A DNA stretch of 64,000 bases from Microbacterium sp. K24 (GCF_004794465.1 NZ_SSDJ01000093.1:1-64000), one strand, 5' to 3'; positions 37,665 through 48,211 are shown, counted from the stretch's first letter. A program made the numbers and translations. The notes: generated by a model from the sequence alone, not told the origin.

Positions 37665-38474
37665 ATGTCCGTCCCGATCGATGCGTCCGATGAGGTGCTC
37701 TCCGGCGAGGCCGTCGCCATCGACGTGCAGCCGGTCGGCTTCCTGCTGCGGGCCCTGGGCGCCCTGATCGACATGCTGCTCGGGTTCGCGGTCTTCATCC
37801 TGTGGCTGTTCCTGCGCATCTGGCTGCTCGACGCGGGTGTGCTCGACGAGGCCACCGACCGCATCGCGACGGTCGCCGCCCTCGTGGTCAGCTTCGTGGT
37901 GCTGCCGATCACCGTCGAGGTCGCGATGAAGGGCCGCAGCCTCGGCAAGCTCGCGGTCGGCGGTCGTATCGTGCGCGTCGACGGCGGTGCAGCCGGATTC
38001 CGGCACGCGTTCATCCGCGCGCTCCTCGGCGTGCTGGAGATCTACGGGACCCTGGGCGGCATCGCGGTGCTCACCGGGGCGTTCAACGCCCGCTCCCAGC
38101 GCCTGGGCGACCTCGTCGCCGGCACCTACAGCCAGCGTGTGCGCACGCCGCGGCTCGTCCCGATCGTGCCGATCCTTCCGCCGGAGCTCGCCGGCTGGGC
38201 GCAGATCGCCGACGTCGCTCGCCTGCCGGACAGACTGGCGCGGCGCATCTCGCAGTTCCTGCAGAGCGCCCCGCGCATGGTGCCCTCCGCGCGGGCCAGA
38301 GTCGCGCACGACCTGCTGACCGAGGCCACGCCCTTCGTGTCGCCGATGCCTCCCGCCCACCCCGAGGCGGTGCTGATCGGCATCACCGTGCTGCGCCGAG
38401 AGCGCGAACGCCGCGCGCTGGAGAACTCCGACCGACGGGCCGAGAAGCTCACCGGTCGCCGCGTGGGCGTCTGA
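37665..38474 (+). CDS. RDD-family membrane protein
   Basis: A 269-residue protein with the RDD domain (about 18-155). The first helix is preceded by QPVGFLLRALGALIDMLLGF, two further helices follow, and GRSLGKLAVGGRIVRVDGG is characteristic. A hydrophilic C-terminal extension (about 165-269) is helical and charged. RDD proteins are of unknown or transport function; in M. tuberculosis the homologue Rv3695 also sits beside the SpoIIM-like gene. It is divergent from that gene with start regions 16 bases apart. Confidence 0.88.
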   Translation: MSVPIDASDEVLSGEAVAIDVQPVGFLLRALGALIDMLLGFAVFILWLFLRIWLLDAGVLDEATDRIATVAALVVSFVVLPITVEVAMKGRSLGKLAVGGRIVRVDGGAAGFRHAFIRALLGVLEIYGTLGGIAVLTGAFNARSQRLGDLVAGTYSQRVRTPRLVPIVPILPPELAGWAQIADVARLPDRLARRISQFLQSAPRMVPSARARVAHDLLTEATPFVSPMPPAHPEAVLIGITVLRRERERRALENSDRRAEKLTGRRVGV

Positions 38475-38504
38475 CGCCGTCTCTTCCGCCGACGCGGTCA
38501 CCGC

Positions 38505-39950
<1,446 letters not shown>

Positions 39951-39963
39951 CCCCCCATTGTTC

Positions 39964-39991
39964 CATCCTGCGGTTTGCGCGCCGCAGGATG
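39964..39991 (-). terminator. Hairpin between the ABC permease and ahcY
   Basis: A 10-bp stem CATCCTGCGG/CCGCAGGATG with an 8-nt loop, directly after the permease stop and 13 bases before the ahcY ATG. It is read as a terminator, but it could instead be a leader hairpin of ahcY. Confidence 0.55.
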
Positions 39992-39993
39992 TG

Positions 39994-41208
39994 TCAGAAG
40001 CGGATCGCGTCGATCACCTTCACGCGCAGGGCGACGAGCGCGGGGACGAACCCGGACACCGCGCCCACGATCACGGACGCCACGAGTCCGATGAGCGCCG
40101 CCCTCATGGGGAACGGCGGGACGTCCTGCATCCCGACGAACATCGTCGTGACCAGCCAGTCCGAGCGGAGCACTGCGACGACGATCGCGATCCCGATGAC
40201 TCCCGCGACGGTGGTGGCCACCATGCTCTCGAGGAGCACGGAGAAGAAGACCCGGCCGGAGCTCGCACCGAAGGCGCGTCGGACGCCGATCTCGCGCACG
40301 CGCTGCCGCATCGCGACGAGCTGGATGTTGATCAGGCTCAACGCACCGAGGGCCAGGATCAGCGCGGCGATGCCGCCCGTCACCATCTCGAACGTCGCCT
40401 GGGCGTCCATGGCCCCGGGTTGCGCGCCCCAGTCGGAGCGGTTCACCGACACGGTCTGTCCCTCGGGGAGGCCGGCGCGGAGATCCATGGCCAGCACCGG
40501 CCCGATCTCGTTCGCCTGATCGGGACCGACCCAGATCTCGTACTGCGACCAGGCGTCCTTCGGGAGGGCGTCGACGCGGGCACGATACGCGTCGTACAGC
40601 AGATCGATGCGCAGTTCCTCATCGCCGAAGCCCGCACGCGGCACCACCCCGACGACCTGATAGGTGCCGCCGCCCGCGCCGGTGAGCGTGACCGTCGGAT
40701 GGTCCCCGAGCGGCACCCGTCCGATCCGCTCCCAGAGCGGCTCGGAGACCACGGCCGCGGGCGCCAGCGCCTCGCTGTCTGCGTCGCGGAGCCAGCGCCC
40801 CTCGAGGAGCTGCTCGCGATGGATCTGCGTGTACATCGGGTCGATCAGCCGGGCGTTCACGTCGGTGATGCCCTCGGGGAGCTGCACGCCGACCATCATC
40901 CCCTGCGCGACGCGCGCGGTGTGGCTGAAGTCGAAGCGCTCGGTCACGCGCGCGAAGCGTTCGTCGAAGTCGTCGATGTCGACGGGGTTGCCGTCCTCGC
41001 TGGTGATCCCGACGACGATCGTCGCCGCTCGCCCTCCCCACCGGTCGGACTGCTCGGCCTGGTACTGGCGCTGATACTCCGAGATCGCCACGACCGCCGT
41101 GAGCGCGCCGACCGAGACGGCGATGCCGATGAGACTCAGGAGCACACGGAGCTTGTGGACGCGGATCTCCGCCCAGGCGTCGGCCAATGCCCCGAGGAAC
41201 CCGGTCAC
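39994..41208 (-). CDS. FtsX/MacB-type ABC transporter permease
   Basis: A 404-residue permease. One N-terminal helix (about 18-42), a large extracytoplasmic MacB-PCD-type domain (about 45-265), and three C-terminal helices (FtsX domain, about 275-400, with [20 protein letters not shown]) give the MacB topology. These proteins couple cytosolic ATP use to envelope export or signalling rather than translocating through the membrane. The GTG overlaps the ATPase stop by four bases, the last gene of a three-gene operon. Confidence 0.9.
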   Translation of the reverse strand: MTGFLGALADAWAEIRVHKLRVLLSLIGIAVSVGALTAVVAISEYQRQYQAEQSDRWGGRAATIVVGITSEDGNPVDIDDFDERFARVTERFDFSHTARVAQGMMVGVQLPEGITDVNARLIDPMYTQIHREQLLEGRWLRDADSEALAPAAVVSEPLWERIGRVPLGDHPTVTLTGAGGGTYQVVGVVPRAGFGDEELRIDLLYDAYRARVDALPKDAWSQYEIWVGPDQANEIGPVLAMDLRAGLPEGQTVSVNRSDWGAQPGAMDAQATFEMVTGGIAALILALGALSLINIQLVAMRQRVREIGVRRAFGASSGRVFFSVLLESMVATTVAGVIGIAIVVAVLRSDWLVTTMFVGMQDVPPFPMRAALIGLVASVIVGAVSGFVPALVALRVKVIDAIRF

Positions 41209-41957
41209 GCGCTCGCACCGTTCACCGGGCTCGGCACCGGCGCCGCGAGCGTCGACGCCTCGAAGGCCCGGCTGAGGTCGGCCGGCGCGAGGATCCCCGC
41301 GTCCAGCCGATAGTGGCGGCGGGCACGCGCGGCGACGTGCAGGTCGTGGGTGATCGTGACGAGTGCGGCATCCGTCTCGGTCGCCACCTCGTCGAGCAGC
41401 GACATGACGGAGGCACCCGTATCGATGTCGAGCGCGCCGGTCGGCTCATCGGCGAGGATCAGCACCGGGCGGCGCACCAGGGCACGGGCGATGGCGACGC
41501 GCTGCTGCTCACCCCCGGACAGCCGGTCGGCCACCTGGTCGACCCGGTGTCCGAGGCCGACGCGCTCCAGCATGTCGGCCGCGATCTGCCGACGGTTCCA
41601 GAACATCCGGCCCTTCGCGTGGCCGAGCGGCATCATGACGTTGTCGATCGCCGTGCGCCCCGGAAGCAGGTTGAACTGCTGGAACACGAAGCCCACGTTG
41701 TCGCCGCGCAGGCGGTCGAGCCGGCCCGACCGCATGCGCCGCACCTCCTTGCCCTCGAAGGAGACCGTGCCGGAGGTGGGCGCATCGAGCATCCCGAGGA
41801 TGTTGAGCAGCGTGGACTTGCCCGAGCCCGAGCGTCCGACGATGGAGACGTGGTCGCCGGCGCCGACCTCGAGGTCGATGCCGCGCAGGATCTCGAGGCG
41901 GGAGTCGTCGGCCAGCAGCACGCTCTTGGCGACGGCCTCCAGCGCGACGAGCGTCAC
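41205..41957 (-). CDS. ABC transporter ATPase, MacB/LolD type
   Basis: A 250-residue ATPase. Walker A is GRSGSGKST, signature LSGGEQQR, Walker B LILADEPTGALD, and the H-loop histidine sits in TITHD. The MacB/LolD subgroup pairs with FtsX-type permeases. The GTG at 41957 overlaps the adaptor stop (GTGA). The C-terminal 30 residues (Ala/Pro/Ser-rich) extend past the usual domain end. Confidence 0.92.
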   Translation of the reverse strand: MTLVALEAVAKSVLLADDSRLEILRGIDLEVGAGDHVSIVGRSGSGKSTLLNILGMLDAPTSGTVSFEGKEVRRMRSGRLDRLRGDNVGFVFQQFNLLPGRTAIDNVMMPLGHAKGRMFWNRRQIAADMLERVGLGHRVDQVADRLSGGEQQRVAIARALVRRPVLILADEPTGALDIDTGASVMSLLDEVATETDAALVTITHDLHVAARARRHYRLDAGILAPADLSRAFEASTLAAPVPSPVNGASA

Positions 41958-42880
41958 CAGCTCATCCCGCTGTCGCACTGCTCGACACCGGGCGAGACCT
42001 CGTAGCAGAACTCCTCGACGGGAGCCACGAAGCCCGGCACGAACTGGCGGATGCTCTCGCCCTCCTCGAGGCCCTCGGTGACCTCGACCATCTCGCCGTC
42101 GTTGACGCCGAGCTTCACCGCGCGCTCCTCGGGGTCGGACCCGTCGCCGGCATCGACCCACACGTTTCCCGACCCCGCCCCGCCCTGCACGGCCGTGACG
42201 GGCACGACGAGGGCGTCGTCGACCTGGCCGAGGGCGAGGTCCATGGTCGCGGGAAGCCCGGCGAACACCGTCTGATCGGTGGGGATGGCGCAGCGCACGC
42301 TGGCCGTCCCCTCGTCGCTCACCTGCACGCCGACGCCGGTGCAGACGAACGGTGCGGGACCGCCCGCGATCGTCACGGTGCCCTCGGTCGGCGCGTTCAC
42401 CAGCCGGTAGAGCTGTACGGGCTCGACCGTCGCCAGCAGGTGATATCGCGCCGGTGTCAGCTTGTACGACTCTGTGCCGACGGTCGCCACCTGCCCCTTC
42501 ACCAGAGCGATCTCGGAGACGTCGCCGGCCTCCGGGGCGAGCACGTCGATGTCCTTGCGCGGATCGTCCTGGCGGATGGTGAAGAGCTTCTGTCCGGCCG
42601 CGACCGTCGCGCCCTCCCCGACATGCACCGCGAGGACCGTGCCGTTCAGCTCGCTCCGCACGCTGTAGCTGTCATCCCGCGCCACGTTTCCCGTGAGGCT
42701 CAGAGCGTTGACGACCGAGCCGCGTTCCACGGCCACGACGGGGTCGGAAATCCCCGATTCGGGGCTGACGATGCTCTCTGCACGGTCCGGGAAGAAGGCG
42801 ATCTTGACCAGCGCCGCGGCGCAGGCTCCGAAGACCAGAACGAGAAGGAGAGGGAAGATCCAGCGTCGCCAGACGATCAC
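41954..42880 (-). CDS. HlyD/MacA-like periplasmic-type adaptor
   Basis: A 308-residue protein with an N-terminal membrane anchor (about 7-28) and short lipoyl/beta-barrel-like segments (SYSVRSELNGTVLAVHVGEGATVAAGQKLFTI, about 70-100). It lacks the long coiled-coil hairpin of Gram-negative MacA, as is usual for monoderm versions. It has two cysteines near the C-terminus (FCYEVSPGVEQC). The GTG start has AAAGG about five bases upstream. First gene of the adaptor-ATPase-permease exporter operon; the substrate is unknown. Confidence 0.85.
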   Translation of the reverse strand: MIVWRRWIFPLLLVLVFGACAAALVKIAFFPDRAESIVSPESGISDPVVAVERGSVVNALSLTGNVARDDSYSVRSELNGTVLAVHVGEGATVAAGQKLFTIRQDDPRKDIDVLAPEAGDVSEIALVKGQVATVGTESYKLTPARYHLLATVEPVQLYRLVNAPTEGTVTIAGGPAPFVCTGVGVQVSDEGTASVRCAIPTDQTVFAGLPATMDLALGQVDDALVVPVTAVQGGAGSGNVWVDAGDGSDPEERAVKLGVNDGEMVEVTEGLEEGESIRQFVPGFVAPVEEFCYEVSPGVEQCDSGMSW

Positions 42881-42988
42881 GGCTGCCTTTCCGGACCCGC
42901 CGCCTTGACACGCCCGCAGACAGGATGCCAGTCGCGAATTCCGGATATCGGGTCATCCGCCGCGTGTCGGCGGTATGCCGGAATGGCC

Positions 42989-43195
42989 TCAGGCGCGGAG
43001 CGCCTCGTGTCGCACGACGATCCAGCCGGACGGCACCGACATCCGGTCGGCATGCGGCGAGCACAGGTCGTGCGCCTGGGGATCGTTGGGCGCACCGAGC
43101 GGTCCCAGCGCGGCCATCTGGTCGCCGTAATCGTAGGTGAGCGTGGCCACCGCTTCTCGCGCGCAGCCGACCTTCGAGCAGAGTCGTCCGTCCAT
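42989..43195 (-). CDS. DUF3499 family protein
   Basis: A 68-residue actinobacterial protein with a CSKVGC motif near the N-terminus and CSPHADRM near residue 45, a pattern that suggests a small zinc site. Its function is unknown. The ATG at 43195 follows TACTGT by seven bases (leaderless); a GTG one codon earlier is less likely. It is divergent from the zincin-like gene, as M. tuberculosis Rv3258c is from Rv3259. The next WhiB gene and manA here also correspond to that region. Confidence 0.85.
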   Translation of the reverse strand: MDGRLCSKVGCAREAVATLTYDYGDQMAALGPLGAPNDPQAHDLCSPHADRMSVPSGWIVVRHEALRA

Positions 43196-43202
43196 CACCG
43201 CA

Positions 43203-43208
43203 ACAGTA
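43203..43208 (-). promoter_or_regulatory. -10 element for the DUF3499 gene (leaderless)
   Basis: TACTGT on the minus strand, seven bases before ATG 43195. Confidence 0.45.
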
Positions 43209-43260
43209 CGACCCCGCGACGCGGGCGGGCGGATGCCGCGCCGCGCGCACCCGCACGGCC

Positions 43261-43266
43261 TAGACT
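43261..43266 (+). promoter_or_regulatory. -10 element for the zincin-like gene (leaderless)
   Basis: TAGACT, six bases before ATG 43273. Confidence 0.45.
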
Positions 43267-43272
43267 TTCGTC

Positions 43273-43701
43273 ATGCCCCGTCGCCGTACCGCTCGCGCTT
43301 CCGCAGCACCTCGGCGCGGAGCGCGGCACGGAAGACACGGACGCCTCGGCCGCAGCGAGGTCGTGCGTCCGCCACTCGCTCCGCTCGACGGTCGACTCGA
43401 CAGGTTCGACCTGACCGTGGGGACAGCCGTCGAATTCCTGCGAGGCACCTGGCCAGAGCTGCAGGAGGTCCGCTTCGAGATCGGGGCCATCCCGGCCTTC
43501 GAGGCCACGGATGAGGTGCCCCGCTGGTATCTCGACCGGGAGAACCGCCGGATCGTGTTGTTCCGACTGCCGATCGAGAGGCTCCTCCCGCCGGGGCACG
43601 ATGACGCGGCGCACCGCCGGATGGCGATCGAGAGCGCCGTTTTCCGCGCTGCCGCGGAGTACGTCGGACGCGAGCCGTGGGACCTCGGCCACGACCACTG
43701 A
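43273..43701 (+). CDS. Zincin-like metallopeptidase-family protein without HExxH
   Basis: A 142-residue protein of the DUF1025/zincin_1 group (Rv3259 type) by position and layout. It has a basic N-terminus (about 1-28) and the core VGTAVEFLRGTWPELQEVRFEIGAIP. Where the family's HExxH helix is expected, this sequence has IESAVFRAAAEYVG, so the zinc site appears lost. It is probably not an active peptidase. It is leaderless, divergent from DUF3499 and convergent with the DUF5719 gene. Confidence 0.75.
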   Translation: MPRRRTARASAAPRRGARHGRHGRLGRSEVVRPPLAPLDGRLDRFDLTVGTAVEFLRGTWPELQEVRFEIGAIPAFEATDEVPRWYLDRENRRIVLFRLPIERLLPPGHDDAAHRRMAIESAVFRAAAEYVGREPWDLGHDH

Positions 43702-43710
43702 GCAGGACGA

Positions 43711-45093
43711 TCAGGGGTAGACGGTGATCGCCTGCTCCGCGCCGGCCCCGGGGAGGACGGGCAGCACCGCGAGCGCGGCGGCCGCCGTCATCGTGACCGC
43801 TGCATGCACGGTGCCGGTCGGGCGCATCCGGTAGGTCGTGTCGGACTCGAGGTCGACGCTCACCGATTCTCCTGCGGGGACGACGATCTGCTGCGACTCG
43901 CCGCCGTCGACCGGTTCGAGGCTCACGGTCGACTCCTCGTCCGCGGTGTTCGCGATCTGCAGCTGTGGGGTCGGACCATCGGGCACGGCGATGAGCACGT
44001 CGGCGTCGATCTCGGGCGCCGGGGTCACCCACGCGAAGTCGGAATCCAGACCCGATCCATCCTGCTGACGCACCGCGGCCACCACCGGGGCGTCGGCGTC
44101 CACCTCGACCGTGTAGGTGCCCGGTTCGAGTCCGCTGAGCGAGACATCCGCCGGGGCGCCGGCGGTGAGCGGAACTGTGAACTCGGTCGCCGTCGTGCCG
44201 GATCCGGACGCGCGCGCGACGATGCGGGCCTGCGCGTCGGCGTCGGGTGCGAGCAGGCGCACGACGGTCATGTCCGCTTCGTCGCCCTCGACGGGGAAGG
44301 CCTGCACCCCGACGAGCACGACGTTCTGCTGTGCGCCGGCGACGGCATCCTGCAGATCGATGCCGGCGGGGTCGAGCACCTGCACGACCGAGGACTGCAG
44401 CACGGCGCGCACGGGGGCGCCGACGGCGTCCACCTTGACGACGGGCGCCTCGTTGCCGGCGGCGATGGAGGTCAGCGGGAGCGCGGTCTGCGTGCCGGCC
44501 GGGACCACGACCGTGCGGGAGCTGCGGGTCGTGCCGAAGACGGAAAGGGTGACCGTCGTCGGCACTTCGCCGGCGTTCGTGAGGATCACGATGTCCTCGG
44601 TGCCCGTGCCGACGCTCCCGCCCACGAGCCAGGACTCCAGTCGCGGCTCGCCGCAGGCGAGAGCAGCGAACCCGGCGAGGTCCTCCTCGGCGATCGACAC
44701 CGATTCCGCAGCCGCGAGCATCGGGGCACTGCGCCCGTCGACGGTTCCGGTCAGCACGCGCACGTCTCCGGCGTCGATGAGATCGGGAGCCTCGAGCGTC
44801 CGCGTGGCGGGGGTGCCGGACGTGCCTGCCTGCGTGAGACGCGGCGACGCGGCGGAGCGCATGTCCAGGGGCGCGGAGGAATCGCGACCGAGCGCGCGCA
44901 GGTCGCCGTTGCACACCAGCACGGTGTCGCCCGGGAGAGGCGTCACCTCGACCTGTGCCGGATCGTGCCGGACACTCGGCCACGGTGCATGGATCGCGGC
45001 GACGACGCCGACCACGCACGCCACGGCGACAGCCACGCCGGTGACGACGCGTGCGCCCGTGGCGGCGACTCGGAACGCGCGGGTGCCGTTCAT
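43711..45093 (-). CDS. DUF5719 envelope protein
   Basis: A 460-residue secreted or anchored protein. An N-terminal hydrophobic helix (about 15-36) precedes a Ser/Thr/Val-rich, all-beta exterior made of repeated immunoglobulin-like strands. The C-terminus is a further apolar stretch (AVTMTAAAALAVLPVLPGAGAEQ). DUF5719 has no known activity. Its ATG overlaps the stop of the giant glycosyltransferase by four bases, so the two are made together and may work as a pair at the cell surface. Confidence 0.85.
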   Translation of the reverse strand: MNGTRAFRVAATGARVVTGVAVAVACVVGVVAAIHAPWPSVRHDPAQVEVTPLPGDTVLVCNGDLRALGRDSSAPLDMRSAASPRLTQAGTSGTPATRTLEAPDLIDAGDVRVLTGTVDGRSAPMLAAAESVSIAEEDLAGFAALACGEPRLESWLVGGSVGTGTEDIVILTNAGEVPTTVTLSVFGTTRSSRTVVVPAGTQTALPLTSIAAGNEAPVVKVDAVGAPVRAVLQSSVVQVLDPAGIDLQDAVAGAQQNVVLVGVQAFPVEGDEADMTVVRLLAPDADAQARIVARASGSGTTATEFTVPLTAGAPADVSLSGLEPGTYTVEVDADAPVVAAVRQQDGSGLDSDFAWVTPAPEIDADVLIAVPDGPTPQLQIANTADEESTVSLEPVDGGESQQIVVPAGESVSVDLESDTTYRMRPTGTVHAAVTMTAAAALAVLPVLPGAGAEQAITVYP

Positions 45094-48000
45094 CGGTTGT
45101 CCTCCTCGGCCGGGTCGTCGGCGGCGGTCTCGTCGGTCGGCGGTTCATCGATCGCCGGTTCGTCGGTCGGAGGTTCCTCGATCGGTTCGACGCCGACGAG
45201 AGGATCGTCGGAGATCGCGTCCTCGGCTTCCCCCGTCGCGACCGTCGGCACCGTCGCCTCGGCGACGCCCGCGACCTCGTCGTCGCGATCCTCGGCATGC
45301 CGCGGGAGCACGAGCGGCTCCTCCGGGACACGCCCGACGATGCGCGACTGGGCGCGCGCCGCGCGACGCGACGAGCGCGTCGGAACGGACAGCAGCAGGG
45401 CTGCGAAGACGAAGAGGAGCTGCAGGGTGATCACCAGGCGGGCAGTGCCCTGCTGGGTCGAGGTCAGGGACTCCGGCTCGGCGACATCGGCCTCCAGCCG
45501 CCAGAGCACGCCGCGATCGGTGGTGCCGGCGTGCACGAACCCCGGACGCTGGTCGATCGAGGTGACCGCCGTGGTCCGCAGAGCACGCGCCTGGTCGCCT
45601 TCGCCTCCGGGGAGCTGCGCGAGGAGGACGTAGCTGATCCCGTGCGCGGCGAGCTCTCCCGGTGCGTCGAAGTCGCGGGCGGAGAGGAGGTCGACGGCGA
45701 GAGAGCTGATGTCGGCGCCCTGGGGCTCGACGGCCGTGGTCAGCATGGTCGACTGTGCTCCCAGCGTCTCGCTGGCCCCCCACGCGACGTCGACGGCGAG
45801 ACCGCCGTCGTTCTGCGGCGTGAGCACGAGCGTCGCGATCGGCCGATCCCCCGCGGCCTGCGCGGCGACGTAGGCGGGCAGCGTCGACACCGGGCCGTTG
45901 GTCAGGGCGGAGCGTCCCGTGTGGAAGGCCGTGAGGGCCGGCACGGCGCACACGACGAGCGCCACCGCGGCGACGGCGGTCGCGAGCAGGCGCAGTCGCG
46001 GCAGGGTGAGGGCGGTGTCGAGGGTGACCAGCGCGGCTCCCACCACGCCGATCCAGGCGAGGCTCAGACCGGCGCCGGGCCAGATCGCGACCGGGGTGCC
46101 CTGCGTGAAGCTGACGGTGATGCCGACAGCCAGGAAGGCTGTCGCCATGCCGGCCACGGCCACCACAAGGAGCGTGATCCCCGCGCGCCAACGCGGTGCG
46201 ACGGCCGATGCGAGCGCGAGCAGCGCTATCGGCGCGCACAGCAGGGGCGCCCAGGCGCCGATCCCACCGGGCATCAGCACCGTCCAGCCAGCGAAGTCGA
46301 CCGTGGGGAATCCGGTCGCGATCGCGAGCCTGCCCGCGGCATCGGCGGATGCCTGCGGGCCCGCCCAGATCATGCCCGGATCGCCGAGAAGAGCCAGAGG
46401 TGTGCCGTGCGCGAGCTGCCAGAACACGAGCGGGGCGAACAGCATAGCGGTGGGAAGCGGGAGCCAGAGCAGTCGTCCGGCCCCGCGGAACTGCGCGGTC
46501 CCCAGGGTGATGCCGATCGCGACGACCAGCAGCAGCGCGAGGGCGGGCGCCAGCGAGGGCGCACAGGCGACGACGCCGGCGAGGAGGAGGGATGCCGCAC
46601 CGGCAGCACCCCAGGACCGGTGCGCCACGACGGCGGAGTGGAAGAGCCACGGCAGCAGAAGATGCACGAGCACGGCGCTGGGCCGTCCGTCGACGAGAGC
46701 GGTCAGGAAGGTCGGCGCCACCGCCCACGCCACACCGGCGAAGATCCGGAGGCCCGGGCGGTCGGTGACGCGGGTCGCGGCGAACCAGCCGCCGAGCACG
46801 GCGAGCGGGAGGGCGAGGATCCACAGCAGCACCAGAGAGAAGGAAGGAGCGGCCGGCCAGAGCGTGCCGACCACGGCGACGACCGCCGCGAAGGGATCGG
46901 CAGGGCCGACGAGATCGACGCCGATGCTGCGTAGCCCCCACGCCGCGTCGCTCCACAGCGCAGCCACCGTCTCGCGCAACGGGAGCAGGGCACCGCCGCC
47001 GAGGGCCGGCCAGGCCAGCACCGTGGTGAACGACGCGATGCTCACGACCAGGGCCGCCAGTACGGCCCATGCCCCGCCTCCGGAGAAGAAGCGCAGCTCG
47101 CTGACGGCACCGCCCTCGCTGCCATGCCCGTCGTCGAGCCGACGGCGCAGCTGCGATGAGGTCACCCGCAGCGGCGCGATGCTCGCCCAGCCGGAAGAAC
47201 GGAAGGAGCGGATGCTGGCGCGCGAGCGCGCGATCGCTCCGAAGCGGAGCATCGCCGTGAGTGCCGCCGCCCACTCGGGGATCACCGATTCCGGACGCTT
47301 GCCGATCAGGTCGGTGATCGATCGCCAGAGCGCGAGCGGAAGGAGGGCGAGCCAGTGCAGCGGCACCACCGGCGCCGGGGCGTAGGCCAGGCGCCGATGC
47401 AGCTGGGCGAGCCGGCGCACATAGGCGCGACGAGAGGCGCCGGCCGGGAGCGCGGCCGGGCCGTCCGGCGACACGGAGATCCGCGCGCTCGGAGCGAGCA
47501 CGACGCGACCGCCGCCGAGCCGTGCGCGCACGCCCAGGTCGAGTCCTTCATCGGCGCCGGCCAGAGCGGGATCGGGACGGAGGGCGTCGCGGACCTCGCC
47601 GCGGATGAGCATTCCGCGGATGTCCGCGCCGAGGGCATCGTCCATGCCGTCGTGCTGTCCCTGGTCGAGTTCCCCGGCTGCGAGCTCGACCGACCGGCCG
47701 AGAGTCGTCATGCTCATGCCGAGGGAGACGATCTCCCGCTCGTTGTCGGTCGCGACGAGCTTGGGTGCGATGATCGCCGCGGACGGCGAGCGCTCCAGCA
47801 TCCCGGTCAACCGCTCCAGCGCGCGCGGATGAGGCGCGGTGTCCTGGGCGAGGAGCCAGATGGCCGATCCGTCGGCGACGCGAGGACGCGCCAGCTCGAC
47901 CGCCTCGGCGAACGACGTGGTCGAGCGCGCTTCGATGATGCCTTCGACGGTGTTGGAGACCGTCTCGCTCTCACGGGCCGTGGTCGCGTCACCGCACATC

Positions 48001-48122
48001 ACGAGCGTCACGGCGGACGGCGGGGCCGTCTGGGATCGCACGGCGTCGAGAGTGCGGAGGAGCTGCGCGCGGGAAGAAGATCCGGGGCGCGCGACGATGA
48101 TGGCGTGAACTCGGGCTGGCAT
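45090..48122 (-). CDS. Giant GT2-family membrane glycosyltransferase
   Basis: A 1010-residue protein. A GT2-like N-terminal domain (about 1-260, with AIWLLAQDTAPHPRALERL and the DADE-type DEGLDLGVRARLGG) is followed by about 12-14 transmembrane helices (about 350-740) and a long extracytoplasmic/soluble region. The tail is rich in Glu, Asp, Pro and Thr with repeated DEPPTDE-like units. The usual DXD is not obvious (QDT is closest), so activity is uncertain. TAGGCT lies nine bases before the ATG. It is upstream of and coupled to DUF5719. Confidence 0.85.
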   Translation of the reverse strand: MPARVHAIIVARPGSSSRAQLLRTLDAVRSQTAPPSAVTLVMCGDATTARESETVSNTVEGIIEARSTTSFAEAVELARPRVADGSAIWLLAQDTAPHPRALERLTGMLERSPSAAIIAPKLVATDNEREIVSLGMSMTTLGRSVELAAGELDQGQHDGMDDALGADIRGMLIRGEVRDALRPDPALAGADEGLDLGVRARLGGGRVVLAPSARISVSPDGPAALPAGASRRAYVRRLAQLHRRLAYAPAPVVPLHWLALLPLALWRSITDLIGKRPESVIPEWAAALTAMLRFGAIARSRASIRSFRSSGWASIAPLRVTSSQLRRRLDDGHGSEGGAVSELRFFSGGGAWAVLAALVVSIASFTTVLAWPALGGGALLPLRETVAALWSDAAWGLRSIGVDLVGPADPFAAVVAVVGTLWPAAPSFSLVLLWILALPLAVLGGWFAATRVTDRPGLRIFAGVAWAVAPTFLTALVDGRPSAVLVHLLLPWLFHSAVVAHRSWGAAGAASLLLAGVVACAPSLAPALALLLVVAIGITLGTAQFRGAGRLLWLPLPTAMLFAPLVFWQLAHGTPLALLGDPGMIWAGPQASADAAGRLAIATGFPTVDFAGWTVLMPGGIGAWAPLLCAPIALLALASAVAPRWRAGITLLVVAVAGMATAFLAVGITVSFTQGTPVAIWPGAGLSLAWIGVVGAALVTLDTALTLPRLRLLATAVAAVALVVCAVPALTAFHTGRSALTNGPVSTLPAYVAAQAAGDRPIATLVLTPQNDGGLAVDVAWGASETLGAQSTMLTTAVEPQGADISSLAVDLLSARDFDAPGELAAHGISYVLLAQLPGGEGDQARALRTTAVTSIDQRPGFVHAGTTDRGVLWRLEADVAEPESLTSTQQGTARLVITLQLLFVFAALLLSVPTRSSRRAARAQSRIVGRVPEEPLVLPRHAEDRDDEVAGVAEATVPTVATGEAEDAISDDPLVGVEPIEEPPTDEPAIDEPPTDETAADDPAEEDNR
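45106..45195 (-). repeat. Acidic EPPTDE-type repeats in the glycosyltransferase tail
   Basis: The last about 30 codons encode imperfect DEPxxDEPPTDE units, seen as repeated GTCGGTCGGnGGTTC-like DNA. Likely a flexible, repeat-variable tail. Confidence 0.6.
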
Positions 48123-48131
48123 GACGTCGTC

Positions 48132-48137
48132 AGCCTA
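48132..48137 (-). promoter_or_regulatory. Possible -10 element for the giant glycosyltransferase
   Basis: TAGGCT on the minus strand, nine bases before ATG 48122, slightly farther than in the other leaderless genes. A small 6-bp GC hairpin (48177-48191) lies upstream. Confidence 0.35.
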
Positions 48138-48211
48138 AGCGCGCGATCATCGGCGCTGGAGCAGTGGACGCGGCGCGCCCGCGAAGCGGGCCGCTCGGCG
48201 CGAGGAGAGCG

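Noticed and set aside
39951..39993. S-adenosylhomocysteine riboswitch before ahcY
   Set aside because: The whole gap is 43 bases and holds one simple hairpin, too small for the known fold.
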